The notes under the pieces are model-generated. The model was not told the origin of the DNA. It searched no databases and saw nothing but the letters and a program-made list of their open reading frames with translations. Source: Paracoccaceae bacterium (lineage in GTDB: Bacteria; Pseudomonadota; Alphaproteobacteria; Rhodobacterales; Rhodobacteraceae). Taken from it: 20,022 nt of DNA. Below are positions 7,140-14,271 of the stretch, piece after piece. How positions within the stretch are numbered: position 1 is the stretch's first letter; each line of letters opens with the position of its first letter. Both the position numbers and the translations under genes were made by a program. The stretch lies in the NCBI GenBank assembly GCA_013214715.1, contig JABSSB010000021.1:1-20022 (forward strand), read 5' to 3'.

Positions 7140-8489
7140 TTAGGCAAGAACTTGGGTGATCACATCCTGGGCTGTTTCACGCCCGCTGAAAAACGCACCT
7201 GAACATAGGGCGTTAAAGGGCGTCGCCATAGCTTCTCCGGCAAAGAACAGCCGGTCATCGACCGAGCGGGCCAGATCGGCGCGGGCGGCGTGGCGTCCGG
7301 GCCGCGCCGCGCCATAGCCGCCCAGAACCAGCGGGTTGGTGGCCCAGTCCGTCAATCGCCCCGACACAAACTGATCGCGGGCGCGCGACCCTGCCAGCTT
7401 GACCACCTCGCCAAGGGCGAAGTCGATGGCGGCGGCCTCTCCGGCGCGGGACAGCTCCCAGCCGAAGGCACCGCCGACAAAGCCGACGAGATAGGGGTGA
7501 TCGAAAGGCCAGGTCAGGAAATAGGCGGCCTCGGCCGGCATGGTGTTGGGCACATAGTAGTCAGCCCATGCGTTGGGGCTGAAGCCCAGTCGGTCGCCGC
7601 GAAACTGCAAGGCAATCTTGCTCAGCAATCCCATCGGCACGTCATGGATGGCCTGTTCTTTCCAGTCCGGCAGGCCGGAGGCAAAGCGGATGGTCCCGGC
7701 GTTCAAAACGCCGGTCGAGACGGTGCAGATACACGCTTTGGCGGTCACGGTGCCATGTGGCGTCTCTACACGCACGCCATGGCGATCCCAAGTGATCGCA
7801 CTGGCCGGCGTGTTCAACGAGACCGGAATATCCGCCCCAAACCGCGCCACCAGAGCGCCCAGCCCCTCTGGCACCATGAAATCCTGCACGCTGTCGGCCG
7901 AATTCCAATAATCTGCTGTCGACAGATCGGTGAAATCCACGCCCCAATCCATCGGCCCGATCCAGGTTTGTGGCAGGCCGATCCCATCCATGCCCTCCGG
8001 CATCACAGAGCTTGCAGCAACGTCCAGACCGGCCTCTCCGGCCTGTGACAAGGCCGACAGAACGGCGCCCCAGCCGCGATCATTGGCCCGGCGGTCCGAT
8101 GCGGTGGCACGACGATCCCCGACGAAATGGGCGCTTGAGGCATTGGTGTGGTCGAGCAGGTCAAACCCATACTGGCTGGCAATCCCGACCCAAGGGTTTA
8201 CATCTCCATGATTGATCCAGGAACAGCCATGATCGAAGGGCACGCCAAAGCTGGCCGTTTCGGTATAGGCGCGACCTCCGATCCTTGGCGCGGCTTCAAT
8301 CACGCGCACCGAATGCCCGGCATCCAGCAAAACCCGCGCTGCTGACAGTCCGGCGATGCCCGCACCTATAATCACCGCGTCCACATCGCCATCGGGGGAG
8401 GAGGCCAAAACCGGTGCGGCCATCCCAGCGCCGACGAGACCAAGCGCTGCCCGTCGTGAAAAACATTTATTGGAAGATTTGCCACGCAT
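7140..8489 (-). CDS. FAD-dependent amine oxidase with twin-arginine signal
   Basis: This flavin amine oxidase of 449 aa belongs to the same family as the next gene downstream. The N-terminus carries a twin-arginine type signal: FSRRAALGLVGAGMAAPVLA (residues 10-29, R12-R13) followed by SSPDGD, which suggests folded, FAD-loaded export to the periplasm. The dinucleotide motif AVIIGAGIAGLSAARVL starts at residue 38, IGGRA lies at 70-74, and the lysine expected near flavin N5 is present as K291. The C-terminus has LFFAGEAMATPFNALCSGAF, the usual FAD-contacting segment. ATG at 8489 has AGGGG about 9 bases upstream. It is separated from the acyltransferase gene upstream by 106 bases, so it may have its own promoter. 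The substrate is not evident. A periplasmic amine-oxidising role, releasing an aldehyde, ammonia or an amine, and H2O2, is inferred from the family only. Confidence 0.87.
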   Translation of the reverse strand: MRGKSSNKCFSRRAALGLVGAGMAAPVLASSPDGDVDAVIIGAGIAGLSAARVLLDAGHSVRVIEAAPRIGGRAYTETASFGVPFDHGCSWINHGDVNPWVGIASQYGFDLLDHTNASSAHFVGDRRATASDRRANDRGWGAVLSALSQAGEAGLDVAASSVMPEGMDGIGLPQTWIGPMDWGVDFTDLSTADYWNSADSVQDFMVPEGLGALVARFGADIPVSLNTPASAITWDRHGVRVETPHGTVTAKACICTVSTGVLNAGTIRFASGLPDWKEQAIHDVPMGLLSKIALQFRGDRLGFSPNAWADYYVPNTMPAEAAYFLTWPFDHPYLVGFVGGAFGWELSRAGEAAAIDFALGEVVKLAGSRARDQFVSGRLTDWATNPLVLGGYGAARPGRHAARADLARSVDDRLFFAGEAMATPFNALCSGAFFSGRETAQDVITQVLA

Positions 8490-8595
8490 GCCGAACAGCC
8501 CCTTTTTGTGACCTCAACCACAGCTTAGCGCGGCAATGCGTTCGGACCATGCTCAATCTGCGTCGAGCGGGCGTTGCAGACTATCTTCTGCTCAA
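8490..8595. other. 106-base spacer between acyltransferase and amine oxidase pair
   Basis: This is the largest gap inside the minus-strand array. No convincing -35/-10 pair, terminator hairpin or repeat is visible. It contains the ribosome-binding AGGGG of the Tat amine oxidase gene. The gap could separate the sulfonate operon from an amine oxidase transcription unit, but the sequence alone does not decide this. Confidence 0.4.
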
Positions 8596-9501
8596 TCAGT
8601 CGGCAGGCAGGGACAGGCAATGCTCTCGCAGCCAGGCCATGAAGCCGCGCGGATTGTTTTTCCACTCCTGCCACTGATCTTTGGTGATGGGCTCTCCAAC
8701 CACCGGCCGCTGCGGTTTGTTGAGCGCATGTCGCACTTCGTGCAGCAAAAGACCCTGACGCAAGGTAGGCGAAAGGTTAGCGGCGATCTGATAAGCACGG
8801 CTGTTCTGGCCGGGAAAGCGCAAGGGCAGCACTGTCGCGCCCGAACGGAAGATCATCTTTGCGGTAAAGGCGTTCCATTCCCTCTCGATCACCGGACCAA
8901 AGGCCCGATCAGCCGAGGCGACGACGCCGGATGGGAACAGCGCCACCGCGCCGCCGCCGGCCAGATGCGTCATGGCGAGGCGTCGCATCTCAAGGTTCTT
9001 CTGGCGCGCTTCGGGATCATGGGCGAAGGGCACGGGGATCATGAAGGGATCAATCTCTCCCACACCGGTCAGAAGGGACCGGGTGAGGATCTTGTAGTCG
9101 GTACGGGCACGCCCGATCAGTTCGCCCAGAACCATGCCATCCACCAGCCCATGCGGGTGATTGGCCGTGATAATCAGCGGGCCGGTCTTGGGGATGCGGG
9201 CAATCTCGTCCTCGGGGGTGGTCAGGGTGATGCCCATCACGTCCAAAGCCTGCGCCCAGAAGGCCTGTCCATCCGGGACGCCCATCGCCTCAAACTTGCG
9301 GATCAGGCGCAGCAGCTTGAGCTTGCCGGTCGCCAGTTCCATCGCCTGAATGATTTTTTGCTGCAACGGGTTGGTGAAGGTCGTGGCATAAGACAGCCGG
9401 CGCCGGTCATAGGCCTCGTCCCCGAGGTGGGACCCATCCCCTTGTTGGCCCAGTTTCAAGCGCGTGTCATGCACAGAGGCGCTGCGGGTCGTCGTCTTCA
9501 T
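8596..9501 (-). CDS. PlsC-type 1-acylglycerol/lyso-lipid acyltransferase family protein
   Basis: This is a predicted membrane-associated acyltransferase of the lysophospholipid acyltransferase superfamily, 301 aa. The catalytic block is ITANHPHGLVDG (NH at residues 114-115, D121), the NHPxGxxDG form seen in hemolysin/OlsA-like members rather than the classical HX4D. A later block, VALFPSGVVA (near 187-195), corresponds to the FPEG-type substrate-binding motif. Residues 1-45 are hydrophilic and no signal peptide is seen. The start codon overlaps the stop of the comC-like gene by four bases (ATGA), so it is likely translated as part of the sulfonate operon. The acceptor is unknown: lyso-ornithine lipid, lysophosphatidate or another lyso-aminolipid are all possible. 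Marine roseobacters make sulfur-containing aminolipids with an acyltransferase of this superfamily (SalA), but orthology cannot be judged here. Confidence 0.82.
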   Translation of the reverse strand: MKTTTRSASVHDTRLKLGQQGDGSHLGDEAYDRRRLSYATTFTNPLQQKIIQAMELATGKLKLLRLIRKFEAMGVPDGQAFWAQALDVMGITLTTPEDEIARIPKTGPLIITANHPHGLVDGMVLGELIGRARTDYKILTRSLLTGVGEIDPFMIPVPFAHDPEARQKNLEMRRLAMTHLAGGGAVALFPSGVVASADRAFGPVIEREWNAFTAKMIFRSGATVLPLRFPGQNSRAYQIAANLSPTLRQGLLLHEVRHALNKPQRPVVGEPITKDQWQEWKNNPRGFMAWLREHCLSLPAD

Positions 9502-10505
9502 GCGCGCGCTCCTACGATAGCTCTGGCTTCAGTAACATATTCCACAGGCACGTCGATACCATGAGATGACGCGCGGGCAAGGCTGGCGGCGCGGCGGGCA
9601 CCGGGCAGGCGGGTGCCCTCCATTGCGTCGATGGCTGTCAGAAGGCGGTCGATCCGATGGGCAAATCCGACCGGGTCCGCGGGGCGGAACGCCATCAGAA
9701 ATTGCCCCGCGCCGCTTGGCGGGCCGTCTGCAGAGAAGAAGGATCCAACTTCGGGGCTAGAATTGGCGCCGGTCATGGCGGAGGCGAAAATTTCAACGAT
9801 CAATGCGAGCGCCGCGCCTTTGGCCTCTCCGATCGGGAGCATCGATCCGGCAAGTGCCGCATCTGGGTTCGTGGTTGGCTGACCATCGGCATCCAGCGCC
9901 CAGCCGTCCGGGATTGTCTGGCCTGTTTTCTTGGCGTGCATGACCTTGCCCCGCGCCACGCGGGACAGAGACAGATCAATCACCAACGGATCGCCGCCGG
10001 GACGCGGGGCTGCGAAGGCGATGGGATTGGTGCCAAAGAAGGGCTGTTTGGCACCCCAGGGGGCCATCGCCGACGGTGTGTTGGCCATCATCATGCCAAC
10101 GAGCCCTTGATCTGCCACTCTGGCCATCGGCACCGACAACGCCCCGCAATGGTGTGAGTTGTGGATGGCGGCGGTGGCACAGCCGATCTTCTGCGCCGCT
10201 TCGGCCAAAGCCGGGATCGCCAGATCAAGCGCGGGATAGGCAAAGCCGTTGCCCGCATCAATCACAAGCGCCGCATCGCCTGCATTCGTCAGGCTTGGCA
10301 GCGCTTGCCCATCAACCTTGCCTGATCGCACTTGAGCCGCATAATCGGACAGCCGCGAAAAGCCGTGGCCCACCTGTCCTTCGGCCTCAGCTGCCACAAG
10401 CGCCCGCGCGACCGAGAGGGCCGTATCGTCCCGCGTTCCCGCCGCGATCAGCGCATCGGCAATCAGCGTTTCAGCGTCTTCTAATGTGAGTGTCTGTGTC
10501 GTCAT
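9498..10505 (-). CDS. comC: Ldh2/MDH2-family oxidoreductase, probable (R)-sulfolactate dehydrogenase (ComC-like)
   Basis: This is an NAD(P)-dependent 2-hydroxyacid dehydrogenase of the malate/L-lactate dehydrogenase 2 family, 335 aa. Family landmarks are GHGFSR (residues 46-51), the catalytic-site histidine segment AAIHNSHHCGALS (113-123), PWGAKQPFFGTNPIAFAAPR, and the DLSLSRVARGK helix. Members include ComC, which interconverts sulfopyruvate and (R)-sulfolactate. Its place directly after suyAB supports that substrate over malate, lactate or ureidoglycolate. The ATG at 10505 lies 51 bases after the suyB stop. The gene overlaps the acyltransferase start by four bases. The usual partner, the (S)-sulfolactate dehydrogenase SlcC, is not in the window. 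The family call is firm; the substrate is inferred from context. Confidence 0.8.
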   Translation of the reverse strand: MTTQTLTLEDAETLIADALIAAGTRDDTALSVARALVAAEAEGQVGHGFSRLSDYAAQVRSGKVDGQALPSLTNAGDAALVIDAGNGFAYPALDLAIPALAEAAQKIGCATAAIHNSHHCGALSVPMARVADQGLVGMMMANTPSAMAPWGAKQPFFGTNPIAFAAPRPGGDPLVIDLSLSRVARGKVMHAKKTGQTIPDGWALDADGQPTTNPDAALAGSMLPIGEAKGAALALIVEIFASAMTGANSSPEVGSFFSADGPPSGAGQFLMAFRPADPVGFAHRIDRLLTAIDAMEGTRLPGARRAASLARASSHGIDVPVEYVTEARAIVGARA

Positions 10506-10556
10506 ATCGTCTTGGGGTCCGGGCCAGCGTCAAAATGCGCTGACCCGAATATCAGA

Positions 10557-11738
10557 TCAGGCGCTGCGATACAGCTTTGTCATCGAGAATTCGCGATGGC
10601 CCAAAGCCTCGGCCGCCGTGTGACGCCCATTGGCTGTGCGGCGGATCATGTCGATCAACTCATCGCCGGCCTCATCGATCGTCATGTCGCGGCGCAGAAT
10701 GCCCGAGACATCCACATCCACATGCTCGCCCATCGTGCGTACGGTGCGCGGGTTGGCGGTGATCTTGATAACTGGGACAATCGGGTTGCCGACCACGTTG
10801 CCTTGACCGGTGGGGAAGGTGTGGATCACCGCGCCGCCTGCGGCCATCAGCGTCACACATTCCGCCGCCGCGGAAGAGCTGTCCATGAAGTAAAGCCCAT
10901 CGCCGGATGCAGGCTGCTCAGCCGGTTCAAGAATGTCGATATATCGCGAGGTCCGGCCTATCTTTTCGAGATTGCCCAGAGCCTTTTCCTCGATCGTGGT
11001 CAGACCGCCCAGGATATTGCCTTTGGTCGGCTGGCTGTCAGACAGGTCATCGGTCTGATGCGCAAAGATCACGTCATCCTGATAGGCTTTCCACATCTCG
11101 TACCAGCGCTCGCCCACCTCTTCATTGATGGCGCGCTTCTGGCAGATATGTTCGGCCCCCGTAATCTCGGACGTTTCGCCGAAAAAGCCTGTGATGCCTT
11201 CGGGCAGCAGCTTGTCATACATATTGCCCACGGTCGGGCAGGAGCCGAGGCCGGTCGTTGTGTCACTCTCGCCGCATTTCGTCGACACCCACAATTCCGA
11301 GACCGAGCATTCTTCGCGCTGGTATTCGGTTGCCATATGAACAAATTCCTTGGCCTTCCAGCTGGCGCGGCGGATAGTTTCGAAATCACCGTTTTGTTCA
11401 ATCGAAAACCCTTCGACCGGTTTGCCGGTGGCGGCGATGCCGTCCACGATGCGCTGGGTCCAGTCGGGTTCGATCCCAATGACCACCACCGCGGCCACGT
11501 TTGGGTTGGCGCCAGTGCCAATCATCGTGCGGAAATGCAACTCAAGGTCTTCGCCAAATTGCAGACGGCCATAGGCATGGGGCAGGGCCATTGTGCCTTT
11601 AACATTGTTGGCAACAGCCTCGCAGGCGGCGTTGGAGATATCGTCCACCGGCAAGATGATCACATGGTTACGCACGCCCACCCGGCCATTTTCGCGCCGG
11701 TAGCCGTGGAAGGTGATGTTGGAATATTTCGAGCTCAT
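10557..11738 (-). CDS. suyB: (R)-sulfolactate sulfo-lyase, large subunit SuyB (UxaA family)
   Basis: This is the large subunit of the lyase that splits 3-sulfolactate into pyruvate and sulfite in the cytoplasm. It belongs to the UxaA/GarD (altronate/galactarate dehydratase) family and has 393 aa. It begins with the family motif GYRRENGRVGVRNHV (residues 12-26). STKCGESDTTTGL (152-164) holds the conserved Cys presumed to bind the metal or cluster, followed by GSCPTVGNMYDKL and, near the C-terminus, FPTGQGNVVGNPIVPVIKI. AAGGAG overlaps the suyA stop and serves its ATG. In altronate dehydratase the SAF and catalytic parts are fused. Here they are separate adjacent genes, the two-subunit arrangement of SuyAB, and this together with neighbouring hpsN makes sulfolactate the best substrate. 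A sugar-acid dehydratase is the alternative. Confidence 0.9.
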   Translation of the reverse strand: MSSKYSNITFHGYRRENGRVGVRNHVIILPVDDISNAACEAVANNVKGTMALPHAYGRLQFGEDLELHFRTMIGTGANPNVAAVVVIGIEPDWTQRIVDGIAATGKPVEGFSIEQNGDFETIRRASWKAKEFVHMATEYQREECSVSELWVSTKCGESDTTTGLGSCPTVGNMYDKLLPEGITGFFGETSEITGAEHICQKRAINEEVGERWYEMWKAYQDDVIFAHQTDDLSDSQPTKGNILGGLTTIEEKALGNLEKIGRTSRYIDILEPAEQPASGDGLYFMDSSSAAAECVTLMAAGGAVIHTFPTGQGNVVGNPIVPVIKITANPRTVRTMGEHVDVDVSGILRRDMTIDEAGDELIDMIRRTANGRHTAAEALGHREFSMTKLYRSA

Positions 11739-11750
11739 TCGCCTGTCTCC

Positions 11751-12041
11751 TTACCAGCGTTTGGTTTTGCAATTATGGGTGTGGACATGCGCGCCCTTGG
11801 GGATATCAGCGATGATCTTGCCAATGTCCTCGCCATATTTGATCGCGGTATCGCCTTCCTTGAGGTCTTTCAGCGCGATTTTGTGTCCGATCGGCACATC
11901 AGCTTCGGCCAGGAGGGTGAAAGTGGAATTGTCATGGGTCACGCAGCAGAACATCTCAGTGCCTGCGGTGAGCCCTTCGACGACAACCACGCCGACATTG
12001 TCGTCATGGTCATGCACCAGAAGATGCGGGATGTTGGACAT
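11751..12041 (-). CDS. suyA: (R)-sulfolactate sulfo-lyase, small subunit SuyA (SAF domain)
   Basis: This is the small subunit of sulfolactate sulfo-lyase, about 96 aa, consisting of a single SAF domain (the N-terminal domain of altronate dehydratase as a free polypeptide). Visible features are MSNIPHLLVHDHDDNVGVVV at the start, LAEADVPIGHKIALKDLKEG in the middle, and IPKGAHVHTHNCKTKRW at the C-terminus, where the conserved H-x-H-N is in the substrate or metal site of the family. The open frame extends further upstream to 12200, but ATG at 12041 is the start: GGAG lies 7 bases before it, and the upstream extension overlaps the usp gene and has no family character. The gene is 12 bases upstream of suyB and 41 bases downstream of usp. 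Confidence 0.9.
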   Translation of the reverse strand: MSNIPHLLVHDHDDNVGVVVVEGLTAGTEMFCCVTHDNSTFTLLAEADVPIGHKIALKDLKEGDTAIKYGEDIGKIIADIPKGAHVHTHNCKTKRW

Positions 12042-12082
12042 TTGTGTCTCCGTCTTGGGTTCGGGTCGTGTTTCGGTGCCGG

Positions 12083-12496
12083 TCAGCTTTTGGGACGCAT
12101 CACAAGCACATGGCAATTGGCATGGCGCACAACCCGAGAAGAGGTCGTGCCCAGCAGATAGTCGGAAAATCCGGGTTTGTGAGAGCCGATCACAATGCAA
12201 TCGGCATCCATTTCCTTGGCATAATCCAGAATGGTCCGCGCGGCATGGCCCACGCGCATCACGGCCGTCACATCAGATTGACCTTGGGCGCGTTCGGTCA
12301 GTTTGGCTTCGGCATCCTGATACGCCGCGCGGACGACATTTTCATCCAGATAGGCGCTGACCGCGCCTTCGGGCTGCGGATAGACATGTAGCGCGGTGAT
12401 CGCGCCGCCGTCGTTCAACAAGGCGCGCGCGGCCTCCAACGCTTGCGCTGCGATGCCATGATCCAGGGCCATCGGAATCAGGATTTTCTGATACAT
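12083..12496 (-). CDS. Universal stress protein (UspA family)
   Basis: This is a single-domain universal stress protein of 137 aa. The N-terminal strand KILIPMALDHG carries the adenine-contacting Asp. The C-terminal nucleotide loop GSHKPGFSDYLLGTTSSRVV (residues 104-123) fits G-2x-G-9x-G(S/T)-type ATP binding, and the protein ends with CHVLVMRPKS. GGAG lies about 8 bases before the ATG. It sits inside the catabolic operon between the zinc dehydrogenase and suyA, with short gaps of 24 and 41 bases. USPs often accompany TRAP transporter operons, where some bind ATP and may modulate transport. That link is inference; no partner can be deduced from the sequence. Confidence 0.9.
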   Translation of the reverse strand: MYQKILIPMALDHGIAAQALEAARALLNDGGAITALHVYPQPEGAVSAYLDENVVRAAYQDAEAKLTERAQGQSDVTAVMRVGHAARTILDYAKEMDADCIVIGSHKPGFSDYLLGTTSSRVVRHANCHVLVMRPKS

Positions 12497-12520
12497 CTCA
12501 TATCTCCTTTGCGCAGGGCG

Positions 12521-13504
12521 TCACGGTGACAGAATGATTTTGGGGGCCGGGCAGCGCCCGCTGCGAATGTCTTCAAAGGCGCGGGCACCGTCGGACAATG
12601 GACGGTGCTCCATCCAGTCCAGTGAGCCCAGCCGCCCGTCAAAAATCGCCGACGCCGTATCGCGGAAGTCCTGCGCCGTATAGGTGTAGGTGCCGGTGAA
12701 TGTAATCTCTTGCAGCGTCAGCCGCCTGATATCGAGCCCGCCAGAGGCCGACCCCAAGCCGATATGCATGATCACCCCGCCGGGCTGCGCCACGGCGGAA
12801 GCGCTGGCGCGCGTGGCTTCGATTCCGACGCCGTCGATGATCAGCGGAAATTGGGATTGGTCCGACAGGCCATCCGCCCGGATGACCTGCAGATCCATAG
12901 CATCGCGCAGCGTCGCGGCGCGGGTTGGGTTCGGCTCAACCAGTGTGACCTTGCCAATGCCCTGAGCCCGCGCGCACAGCGCTGCACCCACCCCAATCGC
13001 GCCGCCGCCATAGACCAGCACGCGATCCGGAGTGTAGCCCAGCGTCTGAAGCCCCAGCCGCACAGCGTGCCAGCCGCATCCAATCGGTTCGGCCAGCGCT
13101 GCTTTGGAAAGGGGAACACCGTCTGGCACGGCCACAAGATTGCCCGCGGGCATGGTCAGGAATTCGGCAAAAGCCCCTTCGCGGGGCGGCATGGAGATGA
13201 TCTGGCGATGCGGGCACAGGTTGTCGCGCCCTGCAAGGCAGGCCGGGCACTCGCCGCATGCGACCAGCGGGTTGACCGTGACACTCTCCCCGTCTCGCGC
13301 GCCACCCACGATCGTCCCGGCAGCTTCGTGGCCCAGGATCAGGGGGGCAGGGCGGCGGTCATCATGGCCCAGATAGGCATGCATGTCTGATCCGCATATG
13401 CCGACGCTGTCGATGCGGATCAACTCCTCACCCGCGCCCGCGACGGGCATATCCACCTCTTGCATCTCAAGCTGCTCGGGACCGGTATAGACAAGCGCCT
13501 TCAT
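12521..13504 (-). CDS. hpsP: Zinc-binding medium-chain alcohol dehydrogenase, probable DHPS 2-dehydrogenase (HpsP-like)
   Basis: This is an NAD(P)-dependent zinc alcohol dehydrogenase of the threonine/sorbitol dehydrogenase type, 327 aa. It has catalytic zinc residues C37 (GICGSD) and H59-E60 (LGHEAAG), structural zinc cysteines C83, C86, C89 and C97, and a Rossmann motif VLVYGGGAIGVGAALCA in the C-terminal half. ATG at 13504 is chosen because it overlaps the upstream SDR stop (ATGA) and starts the domain properly (MKALVYTG). The frame upstream to 13570 lies within the SDR gene. With the SDR it corresponds in position to the hpsO/hpsP pair, thought to interconvert DHPS enantiomers through the 2-keto compound. 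The polyol dehydrogenase family is sure; the substrate and the O/P naming come from gene order. Confidence 0.82.
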   Translation of the reverse strand: MKALVYTGPEQLEMQEVDMPVAGAGEELIRIDSVGICGSDMHAYLGHDDRRPAPLILGHEAAGTIVGGARDGESVTVNPLVACGECPACLAGRDNLCPHRQIISMPPREGAFAEFLTMPAGNLVAVPDGVPLSKAALAEPIGCGWHAVRLGLQTLGYTPDRVLVYGGGAIGVGAALCARAQGIGKVTLVEPNPTRAATLRDAMDLQVIRADGLSDQSQFPLIIDGVGIEATRASASAVAQPGGVIMHIGLGSASGGLDIRRLTLQEITFTGTYTYTAQDFRDTASAIFDGRLGSLDWMEHRPLSDGARAFEDIRSGRCPAPKIILSP

Positions 13505-14271
13505 TTCGCCGTGAACCCCCCATCCACCATAAGGACCTGACCCGTGACATAATCTGACGCTGGAGAGCACAGGAAAAGCACCGGGCCGTCAATATCTTCG
13601 GGCTCACCATTGCGCCCGATACAGGTCTGCGCGGCGTTGCGGGCGGCGCGGTTGGGGTCCGCAAAGACGGGCGCGGTCAGCTCGGTGCGGAAAAAGCCTG
13701 GGCCGATGGCATTCGCCGTGATGCCATCGCCAGACCACGCTTCGGCCATGGCGCGGGTCATCTGCGCCACGCCGCCTTTGGACGCGCCATAGGCAATGCC
13801 GCCGGGAAAGGCGCGGTGGCTTTGCAAGGAGGCGAAGTTCACGATCCGGCCCCAGCCTTTGGCCTTCATGGCAGGGACAAGATGCTGCGACAGGAAAAAG
13901 GGCACCGTCAGGTTTAGTGTCAGCGTAATGTCCCACCCGTCTTGTGTTACGTCATCGGCCGGTTCTCGTGTGTTGATGCCGGCGGCATGGATCACGATAT
14001 CGGGTGGGCCAAACGGCTTTGCGACCTCGGTTGCAAGGTCGCCTATGGAATCGCGGTCTGCCAGATCGCAGGGGATGGCCTGTGTCTCGCCCGGCGCCTC
14101 TGCCCGCCAATCGGCCAAAGCATCGGCCCGGCGCGCCACGCCCACAACGGCCACGCCCGCCATTGACAGCACGGTCGCAGCCCGACGGCCCAGACCGCCA
14201 GACGCGCCGGTTACGCAAGCCACGCGACCGGTCAGATCGTGCAGCGCGGATATGCGACTGCCATCAGCCAT
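13501..14271 (-). CDS. hpsO: Short-chain dehydrogenase/reductase, probable DHPS 2-dehydrogenase (HpsO-like)
   Basis: This is a classical SDR oxidoreductase of 256 aa, close to gluconate 5-dehydrogenase-type enzymes. It has the cofactor motif TGASGGLG (residues 21-28), HAAGIN (95-100) in place of NNAG, catalytic N120, S148, Y161 and K165 (YGASK), and the PGFFRTELT and YVTGQVLMVDGG segments typical of the fold. The start overlaps the hpsN stop by 8 bases and the stop overlaps the zinc dehydrogenase start by 4, so the three dehydrogenases are tightly coupled. A role in oxidising or reducing C2 of dihydroxypropanesulfonate follows from this position next to hpsN and is not proven by sequence. Another polyol substrate remains possible. 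Confidence 0.83.
   Translation of the reverse strand: MADGSRISALHDLTGRVACVTGASGGLGRRAATVLSMAGVAVVGVARRADALADWRAEAPGETQAIPCDLADRDSIGDLATEVAKPFGPPDIVIHAAGINTREPADDVTQDGWDITLTLNLTVPFFLSQHLVPAMKAKGWGRIVNFASLQSHRAFPGGIAYGASKGGVAQMTRAMAEAWSGDGITANAIGPGFFRTELTAPVFADPNRAARNAAQTCIGRNGEPEDIDGPVLFLCSPASDYVTGQVLMVDGGFTAK

Noticed and set aside
8536..9564. Open frame of 342 codons on the plus strand opposite the acyltransferase
   Set aside because: It is antisense to a gene with clear acyltransferase motifs. The translation is low-complexity in character and shows no domain.
10557..12041. suyA and suyB as a split altronate or galactarate dehydratase
   Set aside because: The sequences are in the UxaA family, but separate SAF and catalytic subunits beside hpsN and a ComC-like gene match sulfolactate sulfo-lyase. 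No uronate genes are nearby.
10512..12161. Open frame of 549 codons on the plus strand opposite suyB and suyA
   Set aside because: It is antisense to two well-recognised genes. Its translation is rich in His, Arg, Gly and Ala without any recognisable domain, as expected for a shadow frame in GC-rich DNA. It has no credible ribosome-binding site.
12042..12200. 53-residue N-terminal extension of SuyA
   Set aside because: The in-frame extension overlaps the usp gene, is Cys/Pro-rich with no family match, and a good GGAG precedes the internal ATG at 12041.
13505..13570. 22-residue N-terminal extension of the zinc alcohol dehydrogenase
   Set aside because: It lies inside the SDR gene. The ATG at 13504 overlaps the SDR stop in the ATGA arrangement and starts the domain at the normal place.
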